A DNA stretch of 64,000 nucleotides. Origin: Paenibacillus terrae. GTDB lineage: Bacteria; Bacillota; Bacilli; Paenibacillales; Paenibacillaceae. The position numbers and the translations under genes are program-made. Every line of letters begins with the position of its first letter. Position 1 is the stretch's first letter. Positions 38,401 to 44,489 of the stretch are shown one piece after another. The stretch lies in assembly GCF_005217525.1 (NCBI RefSeq), contig NZ_PNXQ01000016.1, forward strand, positions 608,865-672,864, written 5' to 3'. A model generated the notes under the pieces. It was not told where the DNA came from. It searched no databases and saw nothing but the letters and a program-made list of their open reading frames with translations.

Positions 38401-38758
38401 GGGCCGTATGTTCTATCTCATTACCTGGGATCTCCACAGGACTTTCTACCACCTTCTGATTCGCAGACTCAATGGGGATAACTACTCTTTCTGCCACATA
38501 ATTTGTCAACAATTCCAACGTGGTTAGCGTATCAAAAAACTCATTCATAGGTATGTCAAATCCAAGCGCATCCTTGATGCTATGACGGACTTGAGATAGA
38601 GTAATGGAATCCAGCCCTAGCTCTAAAAAATGCGTTTGTGGCTCTATTTCATCTTCGTTAAGTTGGGTCACATTTCCAATCATCCTGACTAGTTTTTGTC
38701 TAACATGGGCTTTGTGCTGGTTAAGGGCTGATTCTGTCGCGGAATACTTGTTCGCCAT
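26474..38758 (-). CDS. Non-ribosomal peptide synthetase, two complete adenylation domains
   Basis: 4,094 residues from ATG 38758 (AAGGAG 9 bp upstream; the frame extends to 38884 without a ribosome site). Domains in order: carrier PCP1 (Ser51 in LGLDSI), Gln-rich linker, condensation C1 (about 230-660, HHLIADG at 364), C-terminal remnant of an adenylation domain (about 690-850), PCP2 (Ser879), C2 (HHIIADG at 1058), an extra C-terminal half of a condensation domain (about 1385-1640), A1 (TSGTTG at 1812), PCP3 (Ser2199), C3 (HHIISDG at 2396), a second half-C (to about 2970), A2 (TSGTTG at 3131), PCP4 (Ser3519), a linker of about 120 residues and a terminal epimerase/condensation-like domain (SHIIFDG at 3809, FNYLGEM at 4019). 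No thioesterase or reductase domain is present. PCP1 must be loaded by another protein or a trans-acting A domain. The product is unknown; an MFS exporter follows in the operon. Confidence 0.92.
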   Translation of the reverse strand: MANKYSATESALNQHKAHVRQKLVRMIGNVTQLNEDEIEPQTHFLELGLDSITLSQVRHSIKDALGFDIPMNEFFDTLTTLELLTNYVAERVVIPIESANQKVVESPVEIPGNEIEHTAPYVLQTYEKQNLSISAPVGLERILEQQLHLMSRQLEVLRDHTIAHVNTTTVYHPEENSAKIVQAVKDSVSGLRKGAFLSDLPSNRSGPGLEKQALAVSMPPETETLVAQETVIALTPDQKQLWFATVSEGNDSQSLHETALLRFCGPLQPEAFTEAVHTIVNRHEALRTFMNDDGETQVITSAMKISVPLHDFSDYSPDEQEQYVRNWLAKDSTIPFPLIPYTPLFRVQLLKISVVEHIGVFTFHHLIADGWSMGVFMRELEHIYSALVRNEAVTLPDPVSFRNYAVWQHDQLRSGGEEAVTFWSAVLKRSLPVLDLPSPVRGLMMPSSHGSRHTLILEAPLVQRLRNVSIKLGNSLFITLLSAFQVFLHRLTGQKEVMVSIPTAGQAQMDAFSLIGNCVNMLPVISEVCSDVSFNSFAQTVKHRMNELEAYQKYSFAGLAPLGLKYLPVMNVVFNMDRPIPRFYFHQLDVEVLENEISFSKYELFLNVTEVQKQLRLDFDYNTDIFQENIVKTWSEYFLHLLHLIVENEEIRVSSISLLDVVGQERLRATWTDYVDSNGNYPCVLDAYKQPAPVGTAGEVYQASAVSGILGTTREWAYVEGGAKLLHIGHLDRSICIRGHQVNLEQLEKHLLQTFQLSDCLITPQTNEAGEVLHLTAYVVAAASKPWEESELKQAVNRLLPDYTRPRWCIKMDRIPLLANGEPDLQVLLEVGKASVNAAKDVGSEVQAAEEKLTTIWKDVLNLSEVNRHESFFQLGGDSLKATVILSKVNKELGVHIPLSRIFDLQTIAELSAFIVGGQQQAHESIVPVAPEPFYPVSSAQKRMYALDQLGGGTAYHISGQLLIEGDLVVSKFIEATREVILRHESFRTYFELQAGEIVQKIRDTMTFEIPFSRIPQEEAAQARISFIRPFYLDKAPLLRIKLFEFIQGGFMLLMDMHHIIADGFSMTIMMDEIIRRYQGRELADIQLHYKDFVAWKQQQIIGSKWKEHRPYWLGALNGELPVLQMPTDFSRPQTQSFEGDSLTVTLDGKLAKSLYQLAQNTESTLFMVLLAAYNVLLAKYSGQEDIIVGSPVAGREHVDTQAMIGMFVNTLALRNYPQSTLTFQSFLQEVKQSTLLALEHQEYPFDELVDQLELVRDVSRNPVFDTMFSLQNVGMNTLEVEGVQFKPEEYNVGVAQVDFSLLVTEEQDRVTLVWEYATKLFKPETIRKLAEHYIKILETITQDSRLRLADMNILSDNEEQLILSRLNEMSTLNTLAKSRHIDYSDYKDHNAALNYWRAYLKEYEGQSRLPQARMNKTWSRQTEYHDFHLDADMMGGLQRIAQEYEVTIQILVQTVWGLLLQKYNSTDDVVFGSVALESTSVVRNEEQALDLQINTVPVRIRTSHNSRFLEEIKQQQMLSMANLAHKVYSLEEIEAMSEQNHDLINHILIFDRVSVEKEIQQLGDSDEDRYCIDEIDWIKQTNYDFNLVVVPGKTIQMRAIYNALVFDHEHMEQIQGHLMQLLKQVVLNPDILVNELDIVTEQEREQILDVWGNTAVEYPSEQTIQGLFEAQVLQTPEQVALFFEGEQLTYRELNERANQLARTLRSYGVQPEQRIGLLVERSIEMIVGILAVLKAGGAYVPIDPEYPAERIHYMLEDFDAQIVLTQRAFTERISFNGITLELDDSRIYCADGSNLMMSTDRVDHLIYVLYTSGTTGQPKGVMVNHRSAINTVSWFSERYAISGGLDMILTAEYTFDPSIEQIFGTLLHGGKLHCIRRATLLSKQLLTEYIKTHNIRVLDIPPALMRAFLSEDAKIPCLDTLICGGERLEDSLKEKIVSKGYILNNHYGPTETTIDVLASVCEPEIAVNLGKPIHNTRAYILNEHGKLQPIGVLGELCISGVGVARGYLNRPELTVEKFVPNPFAGGEANYERMYRTGDLARWLPDGNIEYLGRVDHQVKIRGYRIELGEVETNLMKVAYVQEVVVLVREDNQGQNQLVAYYVAEQDVDAGELRSLLAKELPNYMVPAYFVQLEHIPLTSNGKIDRKSLPAPEGSLQSGADYAEPRTEAESKLVKIWQDVLGLNKIGVKDNFFEIGGHSLRAMTLVSKIHKELNKSISLRIIFEAPTIEQLAVVLKDLNQVAYVSVSVTEERDFYPLSSAQKRMYMLQQLDPNDVNYNMYAAFQVSGPLNVKRLEEVFHQLISRHATLRTSFEMVDNKPMQRIHDTVLFEVEYSKLLENRALKDLLAVGANIKKRIRSFVRPFDLQSAPLLRVGLLDLGVQGEKKVPQYLLMLDMHHIISDGVSTNILANELVRLYNDEKLSPLRIQYRDYAVWQQNGVQQGWLKQQEAYWLDTFDGELPVLNLATDFIRPEVRSTAGATVEFELDGKASQRLKELAAETGSTLYMVLLAAYTALLHQYTGQEDIIVGSPIAGRPHADLEPVIGMFVGTLAMRNYPTAGQTFRSYVENVKKHALKAYEHQDYPFEELVDKLKVKRDMSRNPLFDTMFVLQNTEQNELKLADLSFRPYGMEQAPAKFDLTLEASEGAAGIRFGLEYATSLYERETVEQMTRHFIRLVETVVVNPDLTLGELEWVTTEETVPVLKEHQERQKALRYWSNYLAGYEEQAHLPQAKKQNQTTYQAEYVHLDLGMELTVGIRRIAEQEEVSVSTLLQAAWGILLQRYNGTEDVVFGSVHVVGQAADMANTEAVTGAFINTMPVRIQGGENSLFTELMKQNEKLLKYARVHATYPPHEIQGLSKLIQDWINHSVIFADVLVEEEVGHMSDSEEFDLSLWTAKVAESTNDDFNLAVLPGKTIQMSFSYNALVFDRASVEQIQGHLIQLLEQVVAKPDIRVRELDIVTEQEREQILAIWGDTAAEYAHEQTIHGLFEAQVLQTPEQIALYFEGEQLTYRELNKRANQLARTLRSYGVQSDQRIGLLVERSIEMIVGILAVLKAGGAYVPIDPTYPQERIQYMLEDSGTKLLLTQSHLVEKGMFEGQVLILNGKTSIYHKDGSNLDSVSGSNNLAYVIYTSGTTGQPKGVMLEHRGLSNLKTYFDQTLQIISSDHVLLFASYSFDASCWEIFQGLFSGATLYVPTQETILNYEWFEKYMSEHRITVATLPPTYTVYLEPARMPDLRILVTAGSAASIELVLKWKEKVAYYNAYGPTENSVATSVWSVSEDPRAEDLITIGRPIPNHRVYMVDAHGRLAPVGVPGELCVSGPGLARGYLGRPELTAEKFVKNPFSSGEASYERMYRTGDLARWMPDGNIEYLGRIDHQVKIRGYRIELGEVEAQILKMEAVQEAIVLSNAEEQGPDQLVAYYVAEREVSVSELRNTLLKKLPNYMVPSYLMQLQYMPLTPNGKIDRKALPLPKGTGSWNEEYVAPRNALEQQLVELWQTVLGAEKVGIDNNFFELGGQSLKAILLVSKAQEKGINLGIHQVLQHQTVRGLSDLLQAERCDTHHNTSWISSISEAEQWISNTFDVQALLQFVSVDEQDYLFLQVHPFRADQVDKIVAFIPSHVHPDLHPHYIVPMGGEDAGQITITDDEQEDVLHSQSMEFISIIDEMNATWNGSLLSSEAIGQFPLAPAQHYHLQHPASSGTVIHLNHYVDKQRLSTAVQQLMRRHELLRSVLIQSDGGWTWEVRSIPENLSLPMVDLSAYPIPIQRKLLSSIMSHLYFEPYEQTKSLQYRIALIRLNLREHLLLLPCSHIIFDGTSSMILESQLLEEYEDPQLEHTTEVFHYMDYAKHIRQGPQGISDQQIVEQYKLQSFVESTSQIYKLTREFKYGQMTTYQWDITLPSISMQNDSVNFWDISLQMAFQFFGIYFRKSEIPLWLTQYGRQYGDRNYFESVGEYIDHIPVLLHKEEMPSYHAVIKKQLSVAANHHLNFFNLIFNEEMEPIYPQASSMLKKGLGQLPIVFNYLGEMQEASKMLSTLNRSTTLVDGEEVIFFEAAHTGAVLQIFLRLPYEEKHEDIYRILQAANDKIISDLAIRQ
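29530..29885 (-). repeat. Intragenic NRPS repeat, A2 copy
   Basis: Encodes the start of A2 (EQTIHGLFEAQVLQTPEQ through GGAYVPIDPTYPQERI). Nearly identical in protein, and largely in DNA, to 33490-33845 of A1. Confidence 0.8.
33490..33845 (-). repeat. Intragenic NRPS repeat, A1 copy
   Basis: Encodes the start of A1 (EQTIQGLFEAQVLQTPEQ through GGAYVPIDPEYPAERI). Paired with 29530-29885. A second matched pair encodes the A7-A8 region, about 32560-32720 and 28600-28780. Confidence 0.8.
36280..36690 (-). other. Remnant adenylation domain inside the NRPS
   Basis: About 140 residues between C1 and PCP2 keep only the C-terminal subdomain of an adenylation domain: an A8-like stretch (RGHQVNLEQLE) and an A10-like NGEPD, in place of RGYRIELGEVE and NGKID of the intact domains. 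The ATP-binding core motifs A3-A5 are gone, so no amino acid can be activated here. Confidence 0.75.
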
Positions 38759-39752
38759 ATTTATATACTCCTTTATCGCTGGGTTTTTAGAAGCTCGTCT
38801 GGCATCTCGTAAATAATTGAGACAATCTTGTATGCTCAATTGGACGTAAAAAATTTCATATCGCGAATTTTTCCCCAAATTCAAAGCATCCTACATACCT
38901 TCGATAAAATTCAGTAACACACCCGATTCGGCTTTCTGACAAGAAACACCCGTATTCGAAGCCTGTGCCTTGGAGAGTCCGATATATACGCCAACCTTCC
39001 AAATTGTGAACGCTCATCGGTCTATGAACACATGATAAAGCTCTAGCTAATTGAGCTCACCTCCATCCGAAATTATACGAACACTTGACAATTCATGGTT
39101 AGCTGCTGCTTAGAATTTAAAATATTCCAAAAAAATTGTTAGACGAAGCGTTTCATTCGACAAGAAGGTGGCAAAACAAAAATGTTTTCACAATTCGAGC
39201 ATTAACATGCATATGTACGGAAATCATTATTACTGACAGTAGAAGAATCATTTTAATAAAAAACAAGTTTTAAAAAGGAATAGAATGATGGAATAGCATT
39301 TCGTGGTGTGAGTAAAATATTGTGTGATCTTGGAAGTGGGTAAAAATGGAAGTATAGTGAAACCTTATATTTACAGCAAAAGATTTCAGTATCATAGATG
39401 AAATTGATAACATAACGTCGATGTAGGACAGGATGTTTTAATTATTAAATAAGCGTAACATATAACTATTTATTTACATGATAAAATATAAATTCGAAAT
39501 ATGTCAATGATTTTTAAATTCCTTCAACATAAATAATTTGGAAAATAAACAATTCTGCTTCATAACACTTTTCGCCTATCAAAAGTCGCCATAAAGCGAC
39601 AGAAAATACAGGGACCTATAACGGTCAATACCAGCTTCTCCATGGAATCATTCGATTGTTGCTGAGGTTTGTTGTACAATAGACTCCATATGGGGATTTC
39701 TGTGCAGAGGACTGCCGGAATCCTGAATTGACTGTTGAAGGATGGATTGTAC
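38759..39752. other. Long AT-rich intergenic region upstream of the NRPS
   Basis: About 990 bp separate the divergent NRPS and methyltransferase genes. It is AT-rich and holds no convincing gene. A minus-strand TTGACA-N17-TTATCA pair at about 39474-39504 could drive the NRPS with a long leader. I recognise no regulator binding site or riboswitch. Its length suggests complex control of the NRPS. Confidence 0.6.
39330..39358 (+). promoter_or_regulatory. Candidate sigma-A promoter, plus strand
   Basis: TTGGAA (39330-39335), 17-bp spacer, TATAGT (39353-39358), pointing to the methyltransferase gene about 390 bp downstream. Confidence 0.35.
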
Positions 39753-40616
39753 ATGTATGTAGCACAAGAATGGAAAGATTATGAAGTAGTGGATACAGGC
39801 GGCGGCGAAAAGCTGGAGCGTTGGGGCGATATTGTCCTGCGGCGGCCTGATCCGCAAATTATATGGCCGTTGTCCCAGGAAACAGCCGAGTGGCGCGATG
39901 TTCATGGACATTACCACCGCAGTTCCTCTGGCGGCGGTAGCTGGGATATGAAAAAGCCTACTCCCGAGCGCTGGACGATCAGCTACGGGCCGCTTAAATT
40001 CCACATTAAACCGACCAGCTTCAAGCATACCGGTCTTTTTCCGGAGCAAGCAGCGAACTGGAGCTGGATGATGGATAAAATTAAAGGCGCTGGCAGACCG
40101 ATTTCGGTACTGAACCTGTTCGCCTACACTGGGGGAGCCACTACTGCCGCAGCGTATGCTGGAGCAAGTGTTGTCCACGTGGACGCCGCCAAGGGCATGG
40201 TACAGTGGGCGAAGGAAAACGTGCAATTGTCCGGCTTAGCCGACCGTCCGGTACGCTTCATCACAGACGACGTATTCAAGTTCGTACAGCGGGAGCAACG
40301 CCGGGGAAACCGATATGATGCGATCATTATGGACCCTCCTTCCTACGGGCGCGGACCCAACGGAGAAACATGGAAGCTGGAAGAAAGCCTGTATCCGTTT
40401 CTGGAATCCTGCATGAGCATCATTTCCGATCAACCGTTGTTCATGCTGATTAACTCTTATACCACAGGGATTTCGCCTACCGTACTGCGCAACATGCTGA
40501 GTATGACGATGCAACAAAAGTATGGCGGTCAAATCAGCGCTGGTGAAATCGGATTGCCGATTACCCGCTCGGGGCTGAATCTGCCTTGTGGTATTCTCGG
40601 ACGCTGGGAGGCTTAA
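39753..40616 (+). CDS. Class I SAM-dependent methyltransferase, RlmI-like
   Basis: 287 residues from ATG 39753 (AAGGATGG 7 bp upstream). The SAM-binding motif I is VLNLFAYTGGATTAAA, followed by VVHVDAAKGMVQWAKENV and the catalytic-type motif MDPPSYGRG. This is the RlmI/YtxD-like group that methylates RNA bases. The N-terminal PUA domain of full-length RlmI is missing; instead there is a beta-rich region of about 100 residues. It is followed at 9 bp by an RluA-type pseudouridine synthase, so an rRNA or tRNA modification operon is likely. The exact target cannot be read. Confidence 0.82.
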   Translation: MYVAQEWKDYEVVDTGGGEKLERWGDIVLRRPDPQIIWPLSQETAEWRDVHGHYHRSSSGGGSWDMKKPTPERWTISYGPLKFHIKPTSFKHTGLFPEQAANWSWMMDKIKGAGRPISVLNLFAYTGGATTAAAYAGASVVHVDAAKGMVQWAKENVQLSGLADRPVRFITDDVFKFVQREQRRGNRYDAIIMDPPSYGRGPNGETWKLEESLYPFLESCMSIISDQPLFMLINSYTTGISPTVLRNMLSMTMQQKYGGQISAGEIGLPITRSGLNLPCGILGRWEA

Positions 40617-40624
40617 TTCCTCCT

Positions 40625-41371
40625 ATGACTCCAGATGAACTTACCCGGCACGGGCATGCCCAGCTGAATATCCCTGTTCTATATGAGGACAACCATGTTC
40701 TGGCCGTTGTAAAGCCTGTCAACGTTCCGACACAAGAAGACGCCAGCGGTGATCCTGATCTGCTGTCTTTACTCAAGGAAGACCTTAAAATCAGACACGA
40801 TAAGCCTGGTAATGTCTTTTTAGGACTGGTTCACAGACTGGATCGGCCTGTAGGCGGTGCCATGATCTTTGCCAAGACGTCCAAAGCCGCTTCTCGGCTG
40901 TCAGAGTCGGTTCGAGGCCGTAGTTTCCGCAAGATGTATGCAGCGGTTCTAAACGGTGTTCCCGCGGCCCCACAAGGCCGTCTGACCCATCATCTGCTAA
41001 AGGACAGTCGTACTAACACGGTCCAGGCAGTTCGTCCCGGTACGGCCGGGGCCAAAGAGGCCATTTTAGAGTACCAAGTGCTTGGACAAGCAGATGGTCT
41101 CAGTCTTGTACAAATTGAGCTACACACCGGACGCTCGCATCAGATTCGTGTACAGATGCAGGCTATCGGTTGTCCTCTATACGGGGATCAAAAATACGGT
41201 GGCAACCTGAGCCGCCCAGGTCAACAATTGGCGCTCTGGTCTCTGCTTGCCGGAGCACCGCATCCGGTTAGCAAGGAGAACATGAGCTTCCACTCGTTCC
41301 CTCCAGCCCAATTCCCATGGAGTGAGTGGCCCAAATCGCTTTATGAAAGTATGCTCAAAGCTGAGCATTGA
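40625..41371 (+). CDS. RluA family pseudouridine synthase
   Basis: 248 residues. Catalytic motif HRLDRPVGGAMIFAKT with the essential Asp, then LHTGRSHQIRVQMQAIGCPL and the conserved end YGDQKYGG. No S4 domain. It isomerises uridine to pseudouridine in rRNA or tRNA. ATG 40625 follows the methyltransferase stop by 8 bp; a GTG at 40586 inside the upstream gene has no ribosome site. The only purine site (GGGAGG) is 13 bp away and can pair with CCTCC just before the start codon, so translation may be coupled to the upstream gene. Confidence 0.9.
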   Translation: MTPDELTRHGHAQLNIPVLYEDNHVLAVVKPVNVPTQEDASGDPDLLSLLKEDLKIRHDKPGNVFLGLVHRLDRPVGGAMIFAKTSKAASRLSESVRGRSFRKMYAAVLNGVPAAPQGRLTHHLLKDSRTNTVQAVRPGTAGAKEAILEYQVLGQADGLSLVQIELHTGRSHQIRVQMQAIGCPLYGDQKYGGNLSRPGQQLALWSLLAGAPHPVSKENMSFHSFPPAQFPWSEWPKSLYESMLKAEH

Positions 41372-41383
41372 GCAGGCATATAC

Positions 41384-41440
41384 AAAAAGAACCGGCAATG
41401 CATGTAATCAAACCAACATGCATTGCCGGTTCTTTTTTGT
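41384..41440. terminator. Bidirectional terminator
   Basis: AAAAGAACCGGCAATGCATGT and its inverse form a long, nearly perfect stem with A and T runs at both ends. It serves both the pseudouridine synthase and the convergent efflux pump. Confidence 0.92.
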
Positions 41441-41465
41441 TAAAAATCTGATACTCCCCCCACCC

Positions 41466-42983
41466 TTATGACGAGGAGACCACAGACTGCCCTTTCTTGC
41501 TGTTCACCAACTGCTGACGGGGCAGAGCGTTTTGAGCATTCGTATTCTTGATGAAAAATGCCAAAATCAGGGCCATCACACTCAACAGCGTCGCAATGAT
41601 AAAGGCTGAGTTGATACCATAAATCGTAGCCTGGTTGCCTGCTGCCAGCATCTCTGCTTTATTTGTAACAGATAATCCCTCAGATACAACAATATTCGTC
41701 AGACGGTTGCTGCTTTGAGTCGACATCACCGTCACCAGAATTGCTGTTCCGATTGAACCGGAAATCATACGCAGTGTATTACTCATCGCAGTACCATGCG
41801 CATTCAATCGTTGCGGAAGCTGGTTTAACCCGGCCGTTTGGATCGGCATCATCAGCAATGACATCCCGAACATCCGAACCGTATAATTAGCCAGCAGCGT
41901 CATGTAGGTCGTTGTCTCGGTCAAGCGTGTGAACTCCCAAGTCGTCACAGCTAGGATCAATAAACCGATCACAGACAACCATCGTGCTCCGATCCGGTCG
42001 AAAATAGCCCCGGTTACAGGAGACATCACCCCCATCAGAATCGCCCCCGGCAACATCAGCATACCGGACTCAATCGGTGAAAAGCCGCGGATATTTTGCA
42101 AATAAATCGGCAGTAATATCATACCGGCGTACAAAGCCATCGTCACAATGACATTAATGATTGTCGTCAAGCTATACACATCATATTTGAAGATACGGAA
42201 CTCCAGCATAGGTTCATCAACCTTCAGCTGGCGAACAATAAACAGAATCAGCGCGATCGTCCCCACAATAAGCGTAGACAGGACCGGAATACTTCCCCAG
42301 CCCGATGTTCCTGCATCACTAAATCCATATAACAGTCCACCGAAACCAAGCGTAGACAAAATGATGCCGGGAATGTCCAGCTTAGGCTTGGACTGCTCCG
42401 TTACATTTTTCAGGAAAATAAATCCGATCACAATCGAAATCACTGAAATCGGCAGGATGATCCAGAACAGTACCCGCCAGTCGTAATGCTGGACTATATA
42501 ACCAGATAAGGTTGGTCCAATCGCTGGAGCAAAACCCATCGCAATCCCCAGTGTTCCCATCGCCCGGCCACGACGCTCAATTGGGTAGATGTTCAAGATA
42601 ACGACCATCATTAAAGGCATCATAATACCCGCACCCGCGGCCTGAATGAGACGTCCGATCAGCAATATGCTAAAGCTCGGCGCAATAGCGCACAACAGCG
42701 TGCCGATTGAAAAGATAATCATCGCACTAATAAACAATTTACGAGTGGAAAAACGCGCAATCAAAAATGCGGTCACTGGGATCAATACCCCGCTCACGAG
42801 CATAAAGCCCGTACTAAGCCACTGAGCCACATTGGCATCTACATTCAGATCACTCATCATTTTCGGTAAAGCCACACTTATCAACGTCTGGTTTAAAATC
42901 GCAACAAACGCGCCAATCAACAGAGCGGCCACAATGGGTGCTCTGCGTACATTACCTGGTAGTGTCATTTGAGGACTGCTCAA
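41466..42983 (-). CDS. DHA2 family MFS multidrug efflux pump (LmrB-like)
   Basis: 505 residues, about 14 membrane helices. The first helix AALLIGAFVAILNQTLISVA, motif A (LIARFSTRKLF) and GTLGIAMGFAPAIGPTLSGY identify DHA2. It is close in character to Bacillus LmrB/YhcA-type pumps but not a near copy of the pump at 19276. It starts at TTG 42983 (AAGGGA 10 bp upstream) or ATG 42968, inside the end of the MarR gene. A MarR repressor overlapping at the 3' end and upstream operators make it a classic inducible drug-efflux operon. Confidence 0.9.
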   Translation of the reverse strand: MSSPQMTLPGNVRRAPIVAALLIGAFVAILNQTLISVALPKMMSDLNVDANVAQWLSTGFMLVSGVLIPVTAFLIARFSTRKLFISAMIIFSIGTLLCAIAPSFSILLIGRLIQAAGAGIMMPLMMVVILNIYPIERRGRAMGTLGIAMGFAPAIGPTLSGYIVQHYDWRVLFWIILPISVISIVIGFIFLKNVTEQSKPKLDIPGIILSTLGFGGLLYGFSDAGTSGWGSIPVLSTLIVGTIALILFIVRQLKVDEPMLEFRIFKYDVYSLTTIINVIVTMALYAGMILLPIYLQNIRGFSPIESGMLMLPGAILMGVMSPVTGAIFDRIGARWLSVIGLLILAVTTWEFTRLTETTTYMTLLANYTVRMFGMSLLMMPIQTAGLNQLPQRLNAHGTAMSNTLRMISGSIGTAILVTVMSTQSSNRLTNIVVSEGLSVTNKAEMLAAGNQATIYGINSAFIIATLLSVMALILAFFIKNTNAQNALPRQQLVNSKKGQSVVSSS

Positions 42984-43437
42984 GTTGATTCATTCCCTTC
43001 GGTGTCAATTTCATTATCATTTGTTTATGGATATCCAGAACCATGTCCAGATGCTCCTTCGGGATGTCCAGAATGGGCAAGACGCGCTCCATCCACATGA
43101 CGTCTACTTTTTGCATGATGTCTTTTCCTTCCGGGGTAAGCGTCAGCACTAAGGATCTGCGATCATGCTCATGCCGTCCGCGAGCGATATATCCTGCCTT
43201 GGTCAAGCGGTCAACCACCCCGCTCATGGAGCTACACCCCATATGGGCTATGTCTGCCAGCTCGGATAACCCGATATTGGGTCGTTTATTCAGAATCGCC
43301 AAAGCCATGTGCTGAACGGCTGTCAGTTCCAAATGCTGCTCCTCATTCCAGAAGGCATAAAATATCGTTTTGTTAACCTCCCTTACCGACTGAATAATCC
43401 GGTACACCTCAAGTCTGTCTTCCTCTCTGTCACTCAT
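42952..43437 (-). CDS. MarR family repressor of the adjacent efflux pump
   Basis: 161 residues from ATG 43437 (AGAAGGA 8 bp upstream); the longer frame to 43470 is less likely. The winged helix is centred on NIGLSELADIAHMGCSSMSG and VVDRLTKAGYIARGRHEHDR, with the basic wing RRSLVLTLTPEG. Its 3' end overlaps the start of the DHA2 pump by up to 32 bp, giving translational coupling. It is expected to repress its own operon by binding the palindromes at 43497-43526, which lie just downstream of the -10 box. Confidence 0.92.
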   Translation of the reverse strand: MSDREEDRLEVYRIIQSVREVNKTIFYAFWNEEQHLELTAVQHMALAILNKRPNIGLSELADIAHMGCSSMSGVVDRLTKAGYIARGRHEHDRRSLVLTLTPEGKDIMQKVDVMWMERVLPILDIPKEHLDMVLDIHKQMIMKLTPKGMNQLEQSSNDTTR

Positions 43438-43496
43438 TGGAACCATCCTTCTTCCCATTACCCAATTCACATTCCATATACATAATCAAGCAACTA

Positions 43497-43526
43497 TTCG
43501 TATACGAAATGTTATTTATGTATAAC
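43497..43526. promoter_or_regulatory. MarR operators downstream of the promoter
   Basis: A perfect 12-bp palindrome TTCGTATACGAA (43497-43508), and a dyad GTTAT-N6-ATAAC (43511-43526). Both lie between the -10 box and the MarR start. Confidence 0.7.
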
Positions 43527-43528
43527 TA

Positions 43529-43556
43529 ATTTTATCATGTTATATGTAAATGTCAA
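43529..43556 (-). promoter_or_regulatory. Sigma-A promoter of the MarR-efflux operon
   Basis: On the minus strand TTGACA (43556-43551), 16-bp spacer, TAAAAT (43534-43529). Confidence 0.7.
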
Positions 43557-43665
43557 CATTCACCCCTGTAACAAATATAAGTATTGAAAAGAGCAGATGA
43601 AACTTGCAGAATACAGAAAGCCATTTAAAAAAGGTGTCAACAGCTACAAAATGTGGTTTTTCAGC

Positions 43666-43711
43666 ACAAAAACGCGGATATGTGTGACCCCTTTGGCCAG
43701 CCTTATCCGCG
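43666..43711 (-). terminator. Terminator of the second MarR gene
   Basis: CGCGGATA and TATCCGCG pair across a 23-base loop; on the minus strand TTTTTGTG follows. Confidence 0.65.
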
Positions 43712-43743
43712 CATTTTTATTTAGAATATGAAAGAGGAGATGC

Positions 43744-44214
43744 TTACTCCGCTCGCTCCATTTGTTCCTTTACTGCCTTTGTCTCGTTTACCGATGCAGA
43801 AGTTTTCGTTTTTGTGGTGATTTTACCTAACAAATAAACCAGCAAATTTTGATTATGCTGCGAAATGCGGTTTAGTACAGAACCCAGAAAATCATCCCTT
43901 ATTTGCAATCCACGTTCCGCTTCTTCTCTTCCTTGATCCGAAATGACAATCCATACGATTCTGCGATCCTTTACGTCTCTAAAGCGGGTGACCAGGCGAT
44001 TCCGCTCCATCCGGTCTAGCAGCATCGTAACGGCCGCAGGTGTGGTTGCGAGGTACGGGATCAGTTGAGACGGTTTCATGCGGCCGTAATCGTTCAGAAC
44101 CTCCAGCACCGTAAGCTGAGCCTCAGTTAATGATGGAGCCAACTGCTGCTCCATATGAACCTTGTAATCCTTAGCCATTCTGGACCAGATTTTCGCAAAT
44201 TCGGTCGTTTGCAT
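43744..44214 (-). CDS. MarR family transcriptional regulator
   Basis: 156 residues with a clear winged helix (GRMKPSQLIPYLATTPAAVT, then MLLDRMERNRLVTRFRDVKD, RRIVWIVISDQG). ATG 44214 has AAAGGAGTGAGG upstream. It is monocistronic, between its own terminator and the parC terminator. The target is unknown. It is not closely similar to the MarR protein 300 bp away, so the two are neighbours rather than recent duplicates. Confidence 0.9.
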   Translation of the reverse strand: MQTTEFAKIWSRMAKDYKVHMEQQLAPSLTEAQLTVLEVLNDYGRMKPSQLIPYLATTPAAVTMLLDRMERNRLVTRFRDVKDRRIVWIVISDQGREEAERGLQIRDDFLGSVLNRISQHNQNLLVYLLGKITTKTKTSASVNETKAVKEQMERAE

Positions 44215-44413
44215 TTTGCCTCACTCCTTTGAATAACAGGGTCAGTAAAAGCATCATAGTTACCGTATGGGCCACCGTCCGGATTGTATTTCATCACATT
44301 AAATTTTCGCCATTCAGCTCCGGTTTCCTGCCGTTTTTGGAGCATCAATTGAAAAGGGGAAGGAAGTCTCACTTCGGTTTTGGAGGCTGGTCAAGGTTCG
44401 ACAGCATGACGGC

Positions 44414-44458
44414 AAAAAGGTCCTCTTTCGTGCCGGAATGGCACGAGAGGACCTCTCT
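44414..44458 (-). terminator. Terminator of the parE-parC operon
   Basis: A long stem (about 15 bp) formed by AGGTCCTCTTTCGTGCC and its inverse with a 5-base loop; on the minus strand TTTTTGCC follows. Confidence 0.85.
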
Positions 44459-44489
44459 TTTTCGAGCTAAAAAACGCTTGACTTTCCTG

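Noticed and set aside
26851..38816. Many plus-strand open frames of 60-170 codons opposite the NRPS
   Set aside because: Shadows of the NRPS coding strand; no ribosome sites and no family resemblance.
39560..40226. Minus-strand open frames over the methyltransferase gene
   Set aside because: Opposite a clear methyltransferase with SAM motifs; no ribosome site.
44127..44372. 81-codon minus-strand frame running into the MarR gene
   Set aside because: The peptide looks fairly natural (YNPDGGPYGNYDAFTDPVI), but no start codon has a ribosome site and half of it overlaps MarR in another frame. It may be a remnant of an older gene.
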